Of a stretch of DNA of 64,000 nucleotides, positions 17,278-26,385 are shown one piece after another; within the stretch, counting starts at the first letter, position 1, and each line of letters begins with the position of its first letter. The stretch comes from Campylobacter concisus (GTDB lineage Bacteria; Campylobacterota; Campylobacteria; Campylobacterales; Campylobacteraceae): assembly GCF_002913045.1 (NCBI RefSeq), contig NZ_PPAF01000035.1, forward strand, positions 124,001 through 188,000, written 5' to 3'. The notes beneath the pieces were generated by a model. The model searched no databases. It was not told the DNA's origin and worked only from the letters and a program-made list of their open reading frames with translations. Both the position numbers and the translations under genes were made by a program.

Positions 17278-17770
17278 ATTTTAAAACTTTACTCACTCGC
17301 CTTAGCAGACTACTAAATTTAGGCTACACTTCGTTTAGCACTAAATTTAGAGCCGTGATAAAATTTTAAAATTTGCCAGAGTTTTTAATAGCATGCGGCG
17401 CGTTAGCACCTTTGCGTGCTACCTCTGACGTGCGAGTGATTTTAGTGGATTTAAAAGAGAGATAAGGAGACGACTTCTCGTATCTGCCGCGTAGTTGCGA
17501 GCCTGCGAAGTAAAATTCAAGCCCCCTTGTCTCCATTTTGATGAAACAAAACTTTAAATCTCTAAAAAATATTTTTGCAAATTTTAAAATTCCATTCACT
17601 CGCAAGAATTGACTACTAAATTTTGGTTTTGCAAAGCTTGCCACTAAAATCAGAGTCGAAATTACTCGTTCATGAAATTTTAAAATTTGCCTGAGCTTCA
17701 TATATGTAAAATTACCTACTAAAAATTTGGCTTCACTTACCATTTAGCTCAAATTTTAGAGCCGAAAATA
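17278..17770. repeat. Intergenic stretch with three diverged repeat units
   Basis: Between 17237 and 17838 there is no convincing long gene. Instead a unit of the form GACTACTAAATTTAGGCT, about 15-20 nt, CACTAAATTTAGAGCC appears three times in diverged form (about 17309-17355, 17610-17657, 17715-17765). The first two copies are each flanked by TTTTAAAA...ACTCACTCGC before and AAATTTTAAAATTTGCC after. Between copies 1 and 2 lies a more GC-rich block with a GGAGAC (17466) / GTCTCC (17529) inverted pair, suggesting a folded RNA. Such blocks could be members of a genome-wide intergenic repeat family; that needs a genome search. Confidence 0.5.
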
Positions 17771-17838
17771 AATCCGTTCAGTCTCATTTTATTTTGCTTT
17801 TTTAAAATCACTAAAACACTAGCAAAATGGGAGGTAAA

Positions 17839-17931
17839 ATGCTTGATAGTATCATCCTTGCGGTCTTGGTATATTTTGCAACATTCTTATTTATGTTTTT
17901 TCTGCTTGCCTTTTTGCCTTTTGGTATATAA
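17839..17931 (+). CDS. Candidate 30-residue single-TM micro-protein
   Basis: ATG with a strong GGGAGG ribosome site 4 nt upstream opens 30 codons that encode an almost wholly hydrophobic peptide (MLDSIILAVLVYFATFLFMF and LLAFLPFGI). It ends at TAA and a second micro-ORF starts 2 nt later. The strong ribosome site and TM composition support translation; the function is unknown. Confidence 0.45.
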   Translation: MLDSIILAVLVYFATFLFMFFLLAFLPFGI

Positions 17932-17933
17932 GC

Positions 17934-18017
17934 ATGCCGCTACTTGTCATCTACATCGTTATAAAATTTATAAGACAAGTAAAAGAGTGCGAGAGGATAC
18001 ATGGCAAGCTTGAGTAA
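17934..18017 (+). CDS. Candidate 27-residue micro-protein, TM plus charged tail
   Basis: ATG 2 nt after the previous TAA opens 27 codons: a hydrophobic start (MPLLVIYIVIKFI) and a charged tail (RQVKECERIHGKLE). It has no ribosome site of its own, so it depends on coupling or is the frameshifted second half of the preceding micro-protein. Joined, the two would make a plausible two-helix protein of about 58 residues. Confidence 0.35.
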   Translation: MPLLVIYIVIKFIRQVKECERIHGKLE

Positions 18018-18022
18018 AATTT

Positions 18023-18053
18023 AAATTTCTAGCCCAAAATGAGCTAGAAATTT
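18023..18053. terminator. Bidirectional terminator between the micro-ORFs and metY
   Basis: A perfect 11-bp inverted repeat (AAATTTCTAGC / GCTAGAAATTT) with a 9-nt loop lies between the convergent micro-ORFs and metY. It is followed by CTTTATT on the plus strand and AAATTTTA on the minus strand. Confidence 0.65.
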
Positions 18054-18055
18054 CT

Positions 18056-19327
18056 TTATTCTAAAGCTTGAGCTAGGTCAGCGATCAGATCCTCGGCATT
18101 TTCAAGGCCTATGCTAACTCTTATTAGCTCTTTTGTGATGCCAGCTTTTATAAGCTCTTCACTGCTTAGCTGTTGGTGCGTAGTTGAAGCTGGGTGTGTG
18201 ATGAGCGACTTTGTATCGCCAATATTTACCACGATCTTAAAGAGTTTTACGCGCTCTAGCATCTTTTTTGCACGCTCAAAGCTATCAGTTTCAAAGCAAA
18301 ATAGTCCATTTGCCATGCCATCTTTAAAGTATTTTTGCGCCTTTGCGTGATCTACGTTGTCGGCAAGTCCAGGATAAGCCACACTTTTTATATGCTTGTG
18401 AGAGTTTAGAAATTTAGCCACTTTTAGCGCGTTTTGCGAGTGTCTTTCAACTCTAACAGCAAGCGTTTCAAGCCCTTGTATAAGCTGCCAAGAGTTAAAC
18501 GGAGAGATCACAGCACCGATATCGCGCACGATAGCAAGCCTCATTCTTAGCGTGTAAATGTCAAAACTATCTGTCATATCAGCATAAACGATGTCGTGAT
18601 AGCTCGCGTCTGGCACGTTAAAATGCTCATATCTCTTGTTTCCTTTTAGCTTCTCATTTAGGTGATTTGCGCTAACAACGACACCTGCTAGGCTAAGGCC
18701 CTGACCGCTCATATATTTGCTCGCACTATGTACGCAAACATCGACACCGTGGCGAAGTGGCTGAAAGATGATAGGCGTTGGCACGGTGTTATCAGTGATG
18801 CTGATGATGCCATATTTATTTGAAATTTCTACGATTTTTTCGATATTTGGGATAGAAATTTGTGGATTTGAAAGCGTTTCAAAAAATATAGCCCTCGTTT
18901 TATCATCTATCAAAGCCTCCAAATCATCAGCCGTGTCGCTGTCAAAGACTCTGGCCTCTATGCCAAATCTTTTGAGCGTGTGCGTAAAAAGCACCGTCGT
19001 GCCGCCATAAATTTTTTTGGCAATGATAATGTTATCGCCTGCTTTGGCTAAATTTATGATGCTGTAAAACAAAGCTGACTGACCGCTTGCAGTCGCTATT
19101 GCGGCGGCTCCACCCTCAAGTGCGGCGACCCTTTTTTCAAAGATGTCTGTCGTTGGATTGCCAAGTCTTGTGTAGATGTGGCCGCTATCCTTTAGATCGA
19201 ACCTAGCAGCCGCGGTCTCGGCGCTTCCAAAGTCGTAAGCTGTGCTTTGAAAAATAGGCACAGCCATCGTGCCAAAGCCTTCATGTGTGTCGTAGCCTAC
19301 GTGGATCGCAGCAGTTTCTTGCCTCAT
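18056..19327 (-). CDS. metY: O-acetylhomoserine sulfhydrylase (MetY family)
   Basis: PLP enzyme of the Cys/Met-metabolism family, 423 residues, the usual MetY length. It would convert O-acetylhomoserine and sulfide to homocysteine in methionine synthesis. Signatures: YTRLGNPTTDIFEKRVAALE (about 50-70), ATASGQSALFYSI, DNTVPTPIIFQPLRHGVDV, and the PLP-lysine motif VHSASKYMSGQG (Lys about 210). The C-terminal SITHPASTTH-type motif reads SLITHPASTTHQQLSSEE. An AAAAGGAG site precedes the ATG. Assignment over MetB/MetZ rests on length and the GHIYTRLGNPT form. Confidence 0.9.
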   Translation of the reverse strand: MRQETAAIHVGYDTHEGFGTMAVPIFQSTAYDFGSAETAAARFDLKDSGHIYTRLGNPTTDIFEKRVAALEGGAAAIATASGQSALFYSIINLAKAGDNIIIAKKIYGGTTVLFTHTLKRFGIEARVFDSDTADDLEALIDDKTRAIFFETLSNPQISIPNIEKIVEISNKYGIISITDNTVPTPIIFQPLRHGVDVCVHSASKYMSGQGLSLAGVVVSANHLNEKLKGNKRYEHFNVPDASYHDIVYADMTDSFDIYTLRMRLAIVRDIGAVISPFNSWQLIQGLETLAVRVERHSQNALKVAKFLNSHKHIKSVAYPGLADNVDHAKAQKYFKDGMANGLFCFETDSFERAKKMLERVKLFKIVVNIGDTKSLITHPASTTHQQLSSEELIKAGITKELIRVSIGLENAEDLIADLAQALE

Positions 19328-19406
19328 TTTTGCTCCTTTTATGGTAATTTTGGCGTAAATTATACATTAGCAAAGCCAAAATTTAGGGGATAAAATCAAT
19401 TTTTGA

Positions 19407-19412
19407 TATAAT
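19407..19412 (+). promoter_or_regulatory. -10 box before the basic protein and HAD gene
   Basis: TATAAT lies 22 nt before the TTG that I use as start of the next gene. Transcription beginning about 7 nt downstream would leave the alternative TTG at 19413 outside the mRNA, which supports the later start. Confidence 0.5.
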
Positions 19413-19433
19413 TTGCCAAAAAAAAGGAAAAAT

Positions 19434-19766
19434 TTGAACCAAGTTACGGACAAATTTAAACGTGTAAAGTATCTTCGTGCGCTAGAAAAATTTGCAAAAT
19501 CAGCGATAAATGGTCTAAAAAGAGATGATTTTGACGAGAGTGAATTTCGCCAAAGAGTGGAGAAAAACGCGAAAGTCATCGAAAAAGTAGAGGCCGTCTA
19601 TCTTGATCAGCCATACTCAAAGGCGCTAGAAAATTTTATAAATTTGCTTATCAAAAACGCCCCAAAAGAGGAGCTTTTAAAGGCGGCAAACCTGCTTGAT
19701 AAGCTCAAAAATCAAAAGACATATAAAAAAGAAAAACATAAAAATAAATTTAAGGATGAGGATTGA
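19434..19766 (+). CDS. Small basic helical protein, unknown function
   Basis: About 110 residues, starting at a TTG with AAGGA 5 nt upstream; a longer version from TTG 19413 is possible but that codon abuts the -10 box. The sequence is charged and helical (KFKRVKYLRALEKFAKSAI, RQRVEKNAKVIEKVEAVY) and ends in a very Lys-rich tail (KTYKKEKHKNKFKDED). There are no membrane segments or enzyme motifs. The stop overlaps the next TTG start. I do not recognise the family. Confidence 0.6.
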   Translation: MNQVTDKFKRVKYLRALEKFAKSAINGLKRDDFDESEFRQRVEKNAKVIEKVEAVYLDQPYSKALENFINLLIKNAPKEELLKAANLLDKLKNQKTYKKEKHKNKFKDED

Positions 19767-20386
19767 AAGCAGTTATTTTTGATATGGATGGCACTGTAAT
19801 CGATAGCGGCGAGGCGATATATAAAACGGTAAATGAAGTAAGAGATGAGCTAAGCTTAGCGCCACTTGAAAAAGAATTTATCATAAAAGCGATCAACGAG
19901 CCAGGTAGAAATTTAGCCCTTGAGTTTTACGGGATCGACACGCCAAGCAGGAGCTTAAAAGAGGGCTTTGAAGAGAAATTTAAGAAATTTTACGATGAGT
20001 GTGCGACTACCTATGAGGGCGTAAAAGAGCTTTTGCAAAAGTGCAAAGAGGCTCACTACAAGGTCGTTTTGGCAAGCAATGCACCGCACGATACGCTAGA
20101 GAAAATTTTAAAGAAAAATGAAATTTACGAGCTATTTGACGAGGTCATAGGCGCTAGCAAGGAGATACCACAAAAGCCTGATCCTGCGATGCTTCACCTA
20201 GCTGTTAGTAAAACTAAAGCTAGTAAGGCGATCTTTGTTGGAGATAGCCTAAAAGACGAGCTAGCAGCCAAAAATGCAAATATGCCTTTCTTGCAAGTTA
20301 GCTGGGGATTTGGCGAGGAGAGCAAAACTGCCACGTATAATGCCAAAAACGTTAGCGAGGCTTGGGAGATAATATTAAATTTTTAA
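19763..20386 (+). CDS. HAD-superfamily phosphatase, phosphoglycolate phosphatase-like
   Basis: HAD hydrolase of 207 residues. Motif I is FDMDGTVIDS (nucleophile and acid Asp, about 6-8), motif II is VVLASNAP (about 108), motif III Lys is in EIPQKPDPAM (about 138), and motif IV is IFVGDSLKDELAAKNAN (about 160). The four-helix cap between motifs I and II is of the Gph/PgmB type. It starts at TTG overlapping the previous stop. Substrate cannot be deduced; phosphoglycolate or a nucleotide are usual. Confidence 0.8.
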   Translation: MKAVIFDMDGTVIDSGEAIYKTVNEVRDELSLAPLEKEFIIKAINEPGRNLALEFYGIDTPSRSLKEGFEEKFKKFYDECATTYEGVKELLQKCKEAHYKVVLASNAPHDTLEKILKKNEIYELFDEVIGASKEIPQKPDPAMLHLAVSKTKASKAIFVGDSLKDELAAKNANMPFLQVSWGFGEESKTATYNAKNVSEAWEIILNF

Positions 20387-20402
20387 CTTAGTTTTAATTG
20401 GC

Positions 20403-20408
20403 TATAAT
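20403..20408 (+). promoter_or_regulatory. -10 box of the DUF2018-ispB-hemA-proS-hemC operon
   Basis: TATAAT preceded by TTAGTTTTAATTGGC, 27 nt before the DUF2018 gene. All genes from 20435 to 26356 follow on the same strand with overlaps or very short gaps, so this is the likely main promoter. Confidence 0.5.
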
Positions 20409-20434
20409 CTTAAGAAATTTTCAAAGAAACAGCG

Positions 20435-20689
20435 ATGATAGATATATTTGAGGGCAGTGCGAGGGATAAATTTTATGACATTTTGTTTAACGCAAATGCC
20501 GTTTTGGTTAAAAACGAGATAGATAAAATTTTTGAAAAATTTGTGGCTATGAGCGAGCTTTGCGAAAAGCATGGCATTAGCGAGGGCGAGATCAGAAATT
20601 TTATAGTCTCAGAGCAAGATAAAATTTATAACGGAGTAAATGACCTATATATCGAGCTTAGCGGAGAAATTTTAAGCCAAAATGAGTAA
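20435..20689 (+). CDS. DUF2018 family protein (HP0242-like)
   Basis: An 84-residue helical protein: DIFEGSARDKFYDILFNANAVLVKNEIDKIFEKFVAMSEL. The DxFEG-x-x-DKF start and VKNEID helix are those of DUF2018, whose H. pylori member HP0242 forms a knotted dimer. The same neighbour (a prenyl synthase, hemA, proS, hemC) occurs in H. pylori HP0237-HP0242 and C. jejuni Cj0539-Cj0545, which backs the call. Function is unknown. Confidence 0.75.
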   Translation: MIDIFEGSARDKFYDILFNANAVLVKNEIDKIFEKFVAMSELCEKHGISEGEIRNFIVSEQDKIYNGVNDLYIELSGEILSQNE

Positions 20690-21113
20690 GATTTTCGCGC
20701 TCATTGCTTTGCTTGCCTCCATTGCTTTTGCAAAAGAGCCAAATTTTGACCCAAGTTCGGTGCATACATTTGAGCTTAAAAAAGATGAGTGGGCTAGGGT
20801 CTTTATAACTGAAAAGCGAACCCAAAGGGTTGAAACGTTTGACTTTCGTTGGACGCTATTTGATAGTACAAATATCACTGTGCAAAGCTTTTTTAGGCGC
20901 TATCCAAGGCAGATGGTCTTTTCGCTAAGACAAGGACAAAACACCTATATGCAGCGAGTTTTGCCTGATTTTACGATGCCGCCAAATGAGAGCGTAAGCC
21001 TTTATATATCATTTATTGATTTTAAGGATAAAAAGGCGCATTTTAGGGTGGCTCTGCTAGATGAGAGCAAGCGTATGGATGTGGGTTTTAGAGATCCAGA
21101 TGAGGCTAAATAG
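20682..21113 (+). CDS. Conserved exported protein (Cj0540-like)
   Basis: A 143-residue periplasmic protein with signal peptide MSKIFALIALLASIAFA. The mature part is beta-rich (HTFELKKDEWARVFITEKRT, FDFRWTLFDSTNITVQSFF, VSLYISFIDFKDKKAHFRVA), suggesting a single sandwich domain, with no catalytic motif. It overlaps the DUF2018 gene by 8 nt. Position matches C. jejuni Cj0540. Confidence 0.7.
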   Translation: MSKIFALIALLASIAFAKEPNFDPSSVHTFELKKDEWARVFITEKRTQRVETFDFRWTLFDSTNITVQSFFRRYPRQMVFSLRQGQNTYMQRVLPDFTMPPNESVSLYISFIDFKDKKAHFRVALLDESKRMDVGFRDPDEAK

Positions 21114-21123
21114 AAGGATAAAA

Positions 21124-22017
21124 ATGGATAAAATCGATGAAATAATGGGTAAATTTATAAGCGAGCTTGGCTACAAAGAGGCGTTTGAGATGTTTTTAAA
21201 GATAAGCTCAGGCAAGAAGCTGCGCTCAAAACTTCTTTTAAAAATAGCGGGCGAGAGTGAAATTTCTCTTAAGCTTTGCGCTATCATCGAGCTCATCCAC
21301 CTTGCAAGCTTACTACACGACGACGTCATAGACGAGGCAAATATAAGACGCGGCAAGCCAAGCATAAACGCGCTTTTTGGTAGTAAAAACTCGGTTATGT
21401 TGGGCGACATCCTCTACTCAAAGGCTTATTTTGAGCTTACAAAATTTGATCCAAATATCGCAACTATCATCTCAGACGCAGTCAGCAAGCTAAGTATCGG
21501 CGAGATGATGGACTTGAAAATGGCTGAAAAATTTAATGAAAACGAGCAAGAATACCTGAAAATGATCTACTATAAAACAGCTGTTTTGATAGAAGCCACG
21601 GCAATTTGCGGGGCAAAGCTAGCTGGCAAAGATAGCAAGAAATTTGGAATTTATGGCAAAAATTTAGGTCTTGCGTTTCAGATCGTTGATGACATCTTAG
21701 ACATCACTCAAGATGAAAAAACGCTTGGCAAACCAGCGCTTAATGACTTTGTCGAGGGCAAAACGACACTTCCTTACATTTATCTTTATAAGAGCTTAGA
21801 CGAAGCTGGCAAGGCAAAGCTTAGTTCGCTTTGGTCAAAGAAGCTAAATGCGGGCGAAATTTCATGGCTAAAAGAGGAATTTATTAAGACAAATTCGCTT
21901 CAAAAAGCAGTAAATGAAGCAAAAAGGCTTGGAGCTGAAGCGATAGAAGCGATAAAAGAGTATAAAAATGCCGAGCTTGAAGGGATCATAAAAAGCATGA
22001 TAGATAGGGAATTTTAA
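21124..22017 (+). CDS. ispB: Trans-polyprenyl diphosphate synthase (IspB-like)
   Basis: Isoprenoid chain elongation enzyme, 297 residues from the ATG preceded by AAGG 6 nt upstream. First Asp-rich motif: LLHDDVIDEANIRRGKPS (about 60-77). Second: FQIVDDILDITQDEKTLGKP (about 183-202). GKTTLPYIYLY lies between the second motif and the C-terminus. The residues before the first DDxxD (ELIHLASL, no bulky aromatic) suit a long-chain product such as the menaquinone side chain. The reading frame continues upstream to 21061 but that part lies inside the previous gene. Its stop shares one base with the hemA ATG (TAATG). Confidence 0.88.
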   Translation: MDKIDEIMGKFISELGYKEAFEMFLKISSGKKLRSKLLLKIAGESEISLKLCAIIELIHLASLLHDDVIDEANIRRGKPSINALFGSKNSVMLGDILYSKAYFELTKFDPNIATIISDAVSKLSIGEMMDLKMAEKFNENEQEYLKMIYYKTAVLIEATAICGAKLAGKDSKKFGIYGKNLGLAFQIVDDILDITQDEKTLGKPALNDFVEGKTTLPYIYLYKSLDEAGKAKLSSLWSKKLNAGEISWLKEEFIKTNSLQKAVNEAKRLGAEAIEAIKEYKNAELEGIIKSMIDREF

Positions 22018-23300
22018 TGCACTATTTAGATATAAGTTTTACGTATAAAAATACTGATATTTCAGTTAGAGAAAAGCTTGCATTTGATAGCGATGAGAAA
22101 AAAGAGCAAATTTTAAAACTACTAAGATCAAACAAAAGTATAAACGAATGCATGGTTTTAAACACATGCAACCGAGTTGAGATAATTGCAAGCGTTAGTG
22201 ATCTAGAAAGTGCAACGACGCATGCGTTTAGGTGTATGTCTGTATTTTCAGGTGTTTTTGAAGATGAGCTTTATGAGAGGGCTGATATTTATGAAGATAG
22301 CGGAGCCGTGCACCACCTCTTTGCCGTGGCAAGCTCGCTTGATAGCCTAGTCGTCGGCGAAACGCAGATCGTTGGTCAGTTAAAAAATGCCTTTAAATTT
22401 GCTTACGATAGCTCAGCTTGCGGCGAACAAATCAGTAAAATCATCCATTATGCATGCAAATGTGCTGCTAAAGTTAGAAATGAAACTCAAATTTCTAAAA
22501 ATCCGATCTCTGTTTCAAGTGTGGCTGTGGCAAAAGCAAAAGAAATTTTTGGCAAGCTTGAAGGAAAAACTGCTATAGTCGTAGGAGCTGGCGAGATGGG
22601 CGAGCTAGCAGCAAAACACCTAATCTCAAGTGGTGCAGAAGTCATCATTATAAATAGAAGCTCCGAGCGTGTTGAGCAGCTAGTTGATAGCCTTGGGGAC
22701 AACGCTAGCTGGGATAGCATTTTAAAATTAAAAGAGTATGTAAATAATTATGATCTAATATTTTCAAGCACCGCAGCCCCGCACGCGATCATCACAAACG
22801 CCATAATCGAACCAAGAGAATTTCATAGATACTTTTTTGATATTGCTGTGCCAAGGGATATTGATCTTATAAATACAGAATTTATTAGCGTCTATACGGT
22901 TGATAGTTTAGAGGAGATAGTAAGGAAAAATTTAGCCCTAAGAGAGGAGCAAGCACAAAAAGCTTATTCGATCGTAGGTCAAGGCACAAGCGAATTTTTA
23001 AAAATTTTAAAAGAAGATATGAGTGTGCCACTCATAAAATCGATCCGCAAACAAGCTGAAATTTGCGCTAAAAACGAGCTAGAAAAAGCGATAAAAAAAG
23101 GATATTTAAAGCATAGTGATTATGAGGAGGCACAAAAGCTCATTCATCAAGTTTTTAAAGCCTTCTTGCATCAGCCAACGATGAAGCTAAAAAGCCTTGC
23201 TGACGAGGAGAGATCTAGCGAGCTTTCAAATGGAGTTAGATTTTTATTTGATATAAAAGAAGAGCAAAATTTTCAAGTGGGAGATATAGATGAGATTTAG
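22017..23300 (+). CDS. hemA: Glutamyl-tRNA reductase (HemA)
   Basis: First enzyme of the C5 haem pathway: reduces Glu-tRNA to glutamate-1-semialdehyde with NADPH. 427 residues. Catalytic Cys in [11 protein letters not shown] (about 50), the [16 protein letters not shown] segment (about 110-125), the Rossmann motif [15 protein letters not shown] (about 190-205), then DIAVPRDID and the C-terminal dimerisation helices. hemC lies three genes downstream, so this operon supplies early tetrapyrrole enzymes. Confidence 0.96.
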   Translation: MHYLDISFTYKNTDISVREKLAFDSDEKKEQILKLLRSNKSINECMVLNTCNRVEIIASVSDLESATTHAFRCMSVFSGVFEDELYERADIYEDSGAVHHLFAVASSLDSLVVGETQIVGQLKNAFKFAYDSSACGEQISKIIHYACKCAAKVRNETQISKNPISVSSVAVAKAKEIFGKLEGKTAIVVGAGEMGELAAKHLISSGAEVIIINRSSERVEQLVDSLGDNASWDSILKLKEYVNNYDLIFSSTAAPHAIITNAIIEPREFHRYFFDIAVPRDIDLINTEFISVYTVDSLEEIVRKNLALREEQAQKAYSIVGQGTSEFLKILKEDMSVPLIKSIRKQAEICAKNELEKAIKKGYLKHSDYEEAQKLIHQVFKAFLHQPTMKLKSLADEERSSELSNGVRFLFDIKEEQNFQVGDIDEI

Positions 23301-24990
23301 TAAATTTTATGCACCAACGACCAAAGAAGCACCAAAAGACGCCTCTTTGCCAAGTCATAAATTTTTAATAAGAGGTGGATTTGTCGAGCAGATAGGCTCT
23401 GGTCTTTATAACTATCTACCGCTTGGAAAGATCATGCATGAGAAAATTTCTCGCATCGCGCGAGAGGAGATGGATGAGGCTGGTGCGCTAGAGGTTAGCT
23501 TTAGCGTGGTTACTTCAGGCGAGCTTTGGAAGCAAAGTGGACGTTATAATGTCTTTGGCAAGGAGCTTTTGCGCTTTAAAGATAGAAAAGAAAATGACTT
23601 TGTTATAAGCCCTACAAACGAAGAGGCAGCCGTTGCTTTGGTGCGTGGCAAGGTGACTAGCTATAAGCAGCTACCACTAAATTTATACCAGATAAATACT
23701 AAATTTCGTGACGAAGCAAGACCACGCTTTGGCTTGCTAAGAGGGCGAGAATTTACGATGAAAGATGCTTATAGCTTTCACTCTAGCAAAGAGGATTTAA
23801 AGCGTGAGTTTGACCTTATGGAGGCAACTTATAGTAAAATTTTCACTCGTTTAGGGCTAAATTTTAGAGCTGTTGAGGCTGATAGTGGAGCTATCGGTGG
23901 TAGCGGCAGTAAAGAATTTATGGTGCTTGCAAGTAATGGCGAAGATGACATCCTTTGCTGTGAGGCTTGCAAATACGCTGCAAATATAGAGGCTGCTAGA
24001 AGGAAAGCTAGAACAACCGATGCTGAAGCGCCAGAGGCTGACGCGGCTAAATTTAAAACGCCAGATACAAAGACTATAAAAGGTGTGGCAGAATTTTTTA
24101 AAGTTAGCGAGTTTTACTGTATAAAAGCTGTTATTAAAAAAGCTATTTATGAAGACAAAGAAGAAGTTGTGGTCTTTTTTGTAAGAGGTGATGACGAGCT
24201 TCAAGAGACAAAGGCACAAAATGCTTGTAATGCGCTCGAACTTGTCGATGCTAGCGAAGAAGAGATTATAAAAGCTGGGCTTGTGGCTGGATTTTGCGGA
24301 CCGGTTGGGCTAAAGGATGTAAAATTTTACATAGACAACGAGCTAAAAGGCGCAAATAATATGATATGCGGTGCCAACGAAAAGGATTACCACTTTGTTG
24401 GCGTTAGTGTTAGCGGATTTAACGAAGAGAGATTTAAAGACCTTGTAAAGGTAAAAGAGGGCGATAAATGCCCAGAGTGTGGCGGAAATTTAAAACTTAG
24501 TAAGGGCATAGAAGTCGGTCACATCTTTCAGCTGGGCGATAAATATTCAGCTGCGATGAATGCGACATATCTTGATGAAAACGGCAAGGCTAAGCCATTT
24601 TTGATGGGTTGCTACGGCATTGGCATTAGTAGGCTGATCGCTGTGATGATAGAGGCTAGCCACGATGAGAAGGGCTGCATCTGGAAAAAAGAGTGCGCAC
24701 CGTTTGACGTGGAGATTATCATCTCAAATTTAAAAGATGAAGAGGGTGTAAAATTTGCATTTGAGCTTTATGAGAGCCTTAAAAAAGCTGGCGTTAGTGT
24801 CATCATCGACGATAGAAACGAGAGATTTGGCGTTAAGATGAATGATTTTGAGCTTATCGGCTTTCCTTATGCGCTGCTCGTGGGTAAAGAATTTGCAAAT
24901 GGTAAGGTTGAGTTTATAACAAGAGATGGTTTAAGCAAAGAAACGATCGACGCAAACAAAGCCTTTAAAAAGATAAAAGAAAGCTTATGA
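23290..24990 (+). CDS. proS: Prolyl-tRNA synthetase (ProS, bacterial type with INS domain)
   Basis: Class II aminoacyl-tRNA synthetase of 566 residues, starting 11 nt inside hemA. Motif 2 is [21 protein letters not shown] (about 138-158) and motif 3 is [17 protein letters not shown] (about 440-457). A cis-editing INS/YbaK-like insertion lies between about 230 and 400 ([35 protein letters not shown]), so misacylated Ala-tRNA can be cleared. The anticodon-binding domain forms the C-terminus. Confidence 0.96.
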   Translation: MRFSKFYAPTTKEAPKDASLPSHKFLIRGGFVEQIGSGLYNYLPLGKIMHEKISRIAREEMDEAGALEVSFSVVTSGELWKQSGRYNVFGKELLRFKDRKENDFVISPTNEEAAVALVRGKVTSYKQLPLNLYQINTKFRDEARPRFGLLRGREFTMKDAYSFHSSKEDLKREFDLMEATYSKIFTRLGLNFRAVEADSGAIGGSGSKEFMVLASNGEDDILCCEACKYAANIEAARRKARTTDAEAPEADAAKFKTPDTKTIKGVAEFFKVSEFYCIKAVIKKAIYEDKEEVVVFFVRGDDELQETKAQNACNALELVDASEEEIIKAGLVAGFCGPVGLKDVKFYIDNELKGANNMICGANEKDYHFVGVSVSGFNEERFKDLVKVKEGDKCPECGGNLKLSKGIEVGHIFQLGDKYSAAMNATYLDENGKAKPFLMGCYGIGISRLIAVMIEASHDEKGCIWKKECAPFDVEIIISNLKDEEGVKFAFELYESLKKAGVSVIIDDRNERFGVKMNDFELIGFPYALLVGKEFANGKVEFITRDGLSKETIDANKAFKKIKESL

Positions 24991-25418
24991 GATTTTTCGC
25001 ATTTTTATTTTTTTTGATAGAAGCGATATTTATCTATCTTTTTGTTGATAAATTTGGCTTTTTAAACTACTTTCTTGAGGTGCTGGTCTCTGGATTTGTG
25101 GGCATCGCACTTCTTTTTAATGCTGGATTTTCTAGCTTAAATTCGCCTCAAGTGGCGTTTAAAAGCTTTCTTAACGGAAATTTATTTAGCCAGTTAGGAC
25201 TTAGTTTTGGCGGAGCGCTGCTCTTTTTGCCAGGAATTTTAACGGATATTTTTGGCATAGCCGTGGTCGTTTTTTCTTTAGTATTTAAGAAAAATGCAGC
25301 GAAAAATGAGAGCTATCAGGAGTTTAAATTTCAAAATTTTAGCGAGCAGGGTAGTAAAAAAGATGAGGGCGAGATCATCGACGTTGAGGTTATCGAAGAG
25401 CCAAAAAGAGTAAATTAG
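24987..25418 (+). CDS. FxsA-like membrane protein
   Basis: A 143-residue cytoplasmic-membrane protein: helix 1 [19 protein letters not shown], helix 2 [16 protein letters not shown], and a re-entrant hydrophobic pair ([27 protein letters not shown]) with the LPG(I/F)LTD signature of FxsA/YtzA-like proteins. An acidic tail follows. In E. coli FxsA eases phage T7 exclusion by F plasmid; its ordinary function is unclear. It overlaps the proS stop by 4 nt; position matches C. jejuni Cj0544. Confidence 0.8.
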   Translation: MRFFAFLFFLIEAIFIYLFVDKFGFLNYFLEVLVSGFVGIALLFNAGFSSLNSPQVAFKSFLNGNLFSQLGLSFGGALLFLPGILTDIFGIAVVVFSLVFKKNAAKNESYQEFKFQNFSEQGSKKDEGEIIDVEVIEEPKRVN

Positions 25419-25426
25419 GAGTGATG

Positions 25427-26356
25427 ATGAAAGAGATAAAAATAGCAACTAGAAAGAGTATCTTAGCTCTTTGGCAAAGCGAGCATATTAAAGCTAGAAT
25501 AGAATCAAAACATAACGATATAAAAGTTGAGCTTATTGGCATGAAGACAAAGGGCGACGTGATTCTTGATACGCCACTTGCGAAGATCGGTGGTAAGGGG
25601 CTTTTTACAAAAGAGCTTGAAGATAGCATGCTAAAAGGCGAGACTGACATCGCGGTGCATAGCCTAAAGGACGTGCCAGTAGTCTTTCCAAAAGGGCTTA
25701 AACTAGCGGCCATTTGCTCACGCGAGGATACAAGAGATGCGATGATAAGTGAGAAATTTACTAAATTTAGCGACCTACCGCACGGCGCAAAAGTCGGCAC
25801 AACGAGCCTACGCCGCAAGATGCAGCTACTTATCATGAGGCCTGATCTTGAGATCATCTCGCTTCGTGGAAATGTGCAAACTAGACTTAGAAAGCTAAAA
25901 GAGGGTGAATTTGACGCGATCATTTTGGCGATGGCTGGCATAAATCGCTTAAATATCAAGGCTGAAGTGGCACATATCTACACATTTGGTTTTGACGAGA
26001 TGATACCTGCAATGGGGCAGGGTGCTCTTGGGGTAGAGGCTAGAGATGAGAAGAAAATTTTAGATGAGATCTCTTTTTTAAACGACGAAAATGCAGTCAT
26101 AGAAACGACCATAGAGCGTGACTTTGTAAGCGTTTTAGAGGGTGGCTGCCAAGTGCCAATAGGCATAAGTGCAAGGCTAAAAGGTGATGAAATTTCTATC
26201 GATGCGATCGTTGGCCTACCTGATGGAAGCGAGTATATAAAAGATAGCTTAAAGACTAGCAAAGATAAATTTCAAAGCATCGGCAAAGAGCTAGCGCATA
26301 AATTTATAGAAAAAGGGGCGAAAGAGCTTTTGAAACGCGCTGAAGAGATGGCGTAG
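25427..26356 (+). CDS. hemC: Porphobilinogen deaminase (HemC)
   Basis: Hydroxymethylbilane synthase, condensing four porphobilinogens on a dipyrromethane cofactor. About 309 residues. Motifs: IATRKSILALWQ (start), MKTKGDVILDTPLAKIGGKGLFTKELE (split: MKTKGD, then GGKGLFTKELE), AVHSLKDVP, GTTSLRRK, and the cofactor Cys in LEGGCQVPIG (about 238). Three starts lie in a row (GTG 25421, ATG 25424, ATG 25427); I use the last because AGGAG ends 5 nt before it. In relatives ubiD follows directly; here two foreign genes intervene. Confidence 0.94.
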   Translation: MKEIKIATRKSILALWQSEHIKARIESKHNDIKVELIGMKTKGDVILDTPLAKIGGKGLFTKELEDSMLKGETDIAVHSLKDVPVVFPKGLKLAAICSREDTRDAMISEKFTKFSDLPHGAKVGTTSLRRKMQLLIMRPDLEIISLRGNVQTRLRKLKEGEFDAIILAMAGINRLNIKAEVAHIYTFGFDEMIPAMGQGALGVEARDEKKILDEISFLNDENAVIETTIERDFVSVLEGGCQVPIGISARLKGDEISIDAIVGLPDGSEYIKDSLKTSKDKFQSIGKELAHKFIEKGAKELLKRAEEMA

Positions 26357-26385
26357 TGTATATTTCTGAAAATAAGGAGTAATTT

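Noticed and set aside
17366-17743. 125-codon minus-strand frame in the repeat stretch
   Set aside because: It runs through the diverged repeat units, has no ribosome site and no recognisable domain; I treat it as a by-product of the repeat composition.
21061-21123. Longer N-terminus for the polyprenyl synthase
   Set aside because: The extra codons lie inside the preceding exported-protein gene; an AAGG site 6 nt before ATG 21124 and the family N-terminus favour the shorter form.
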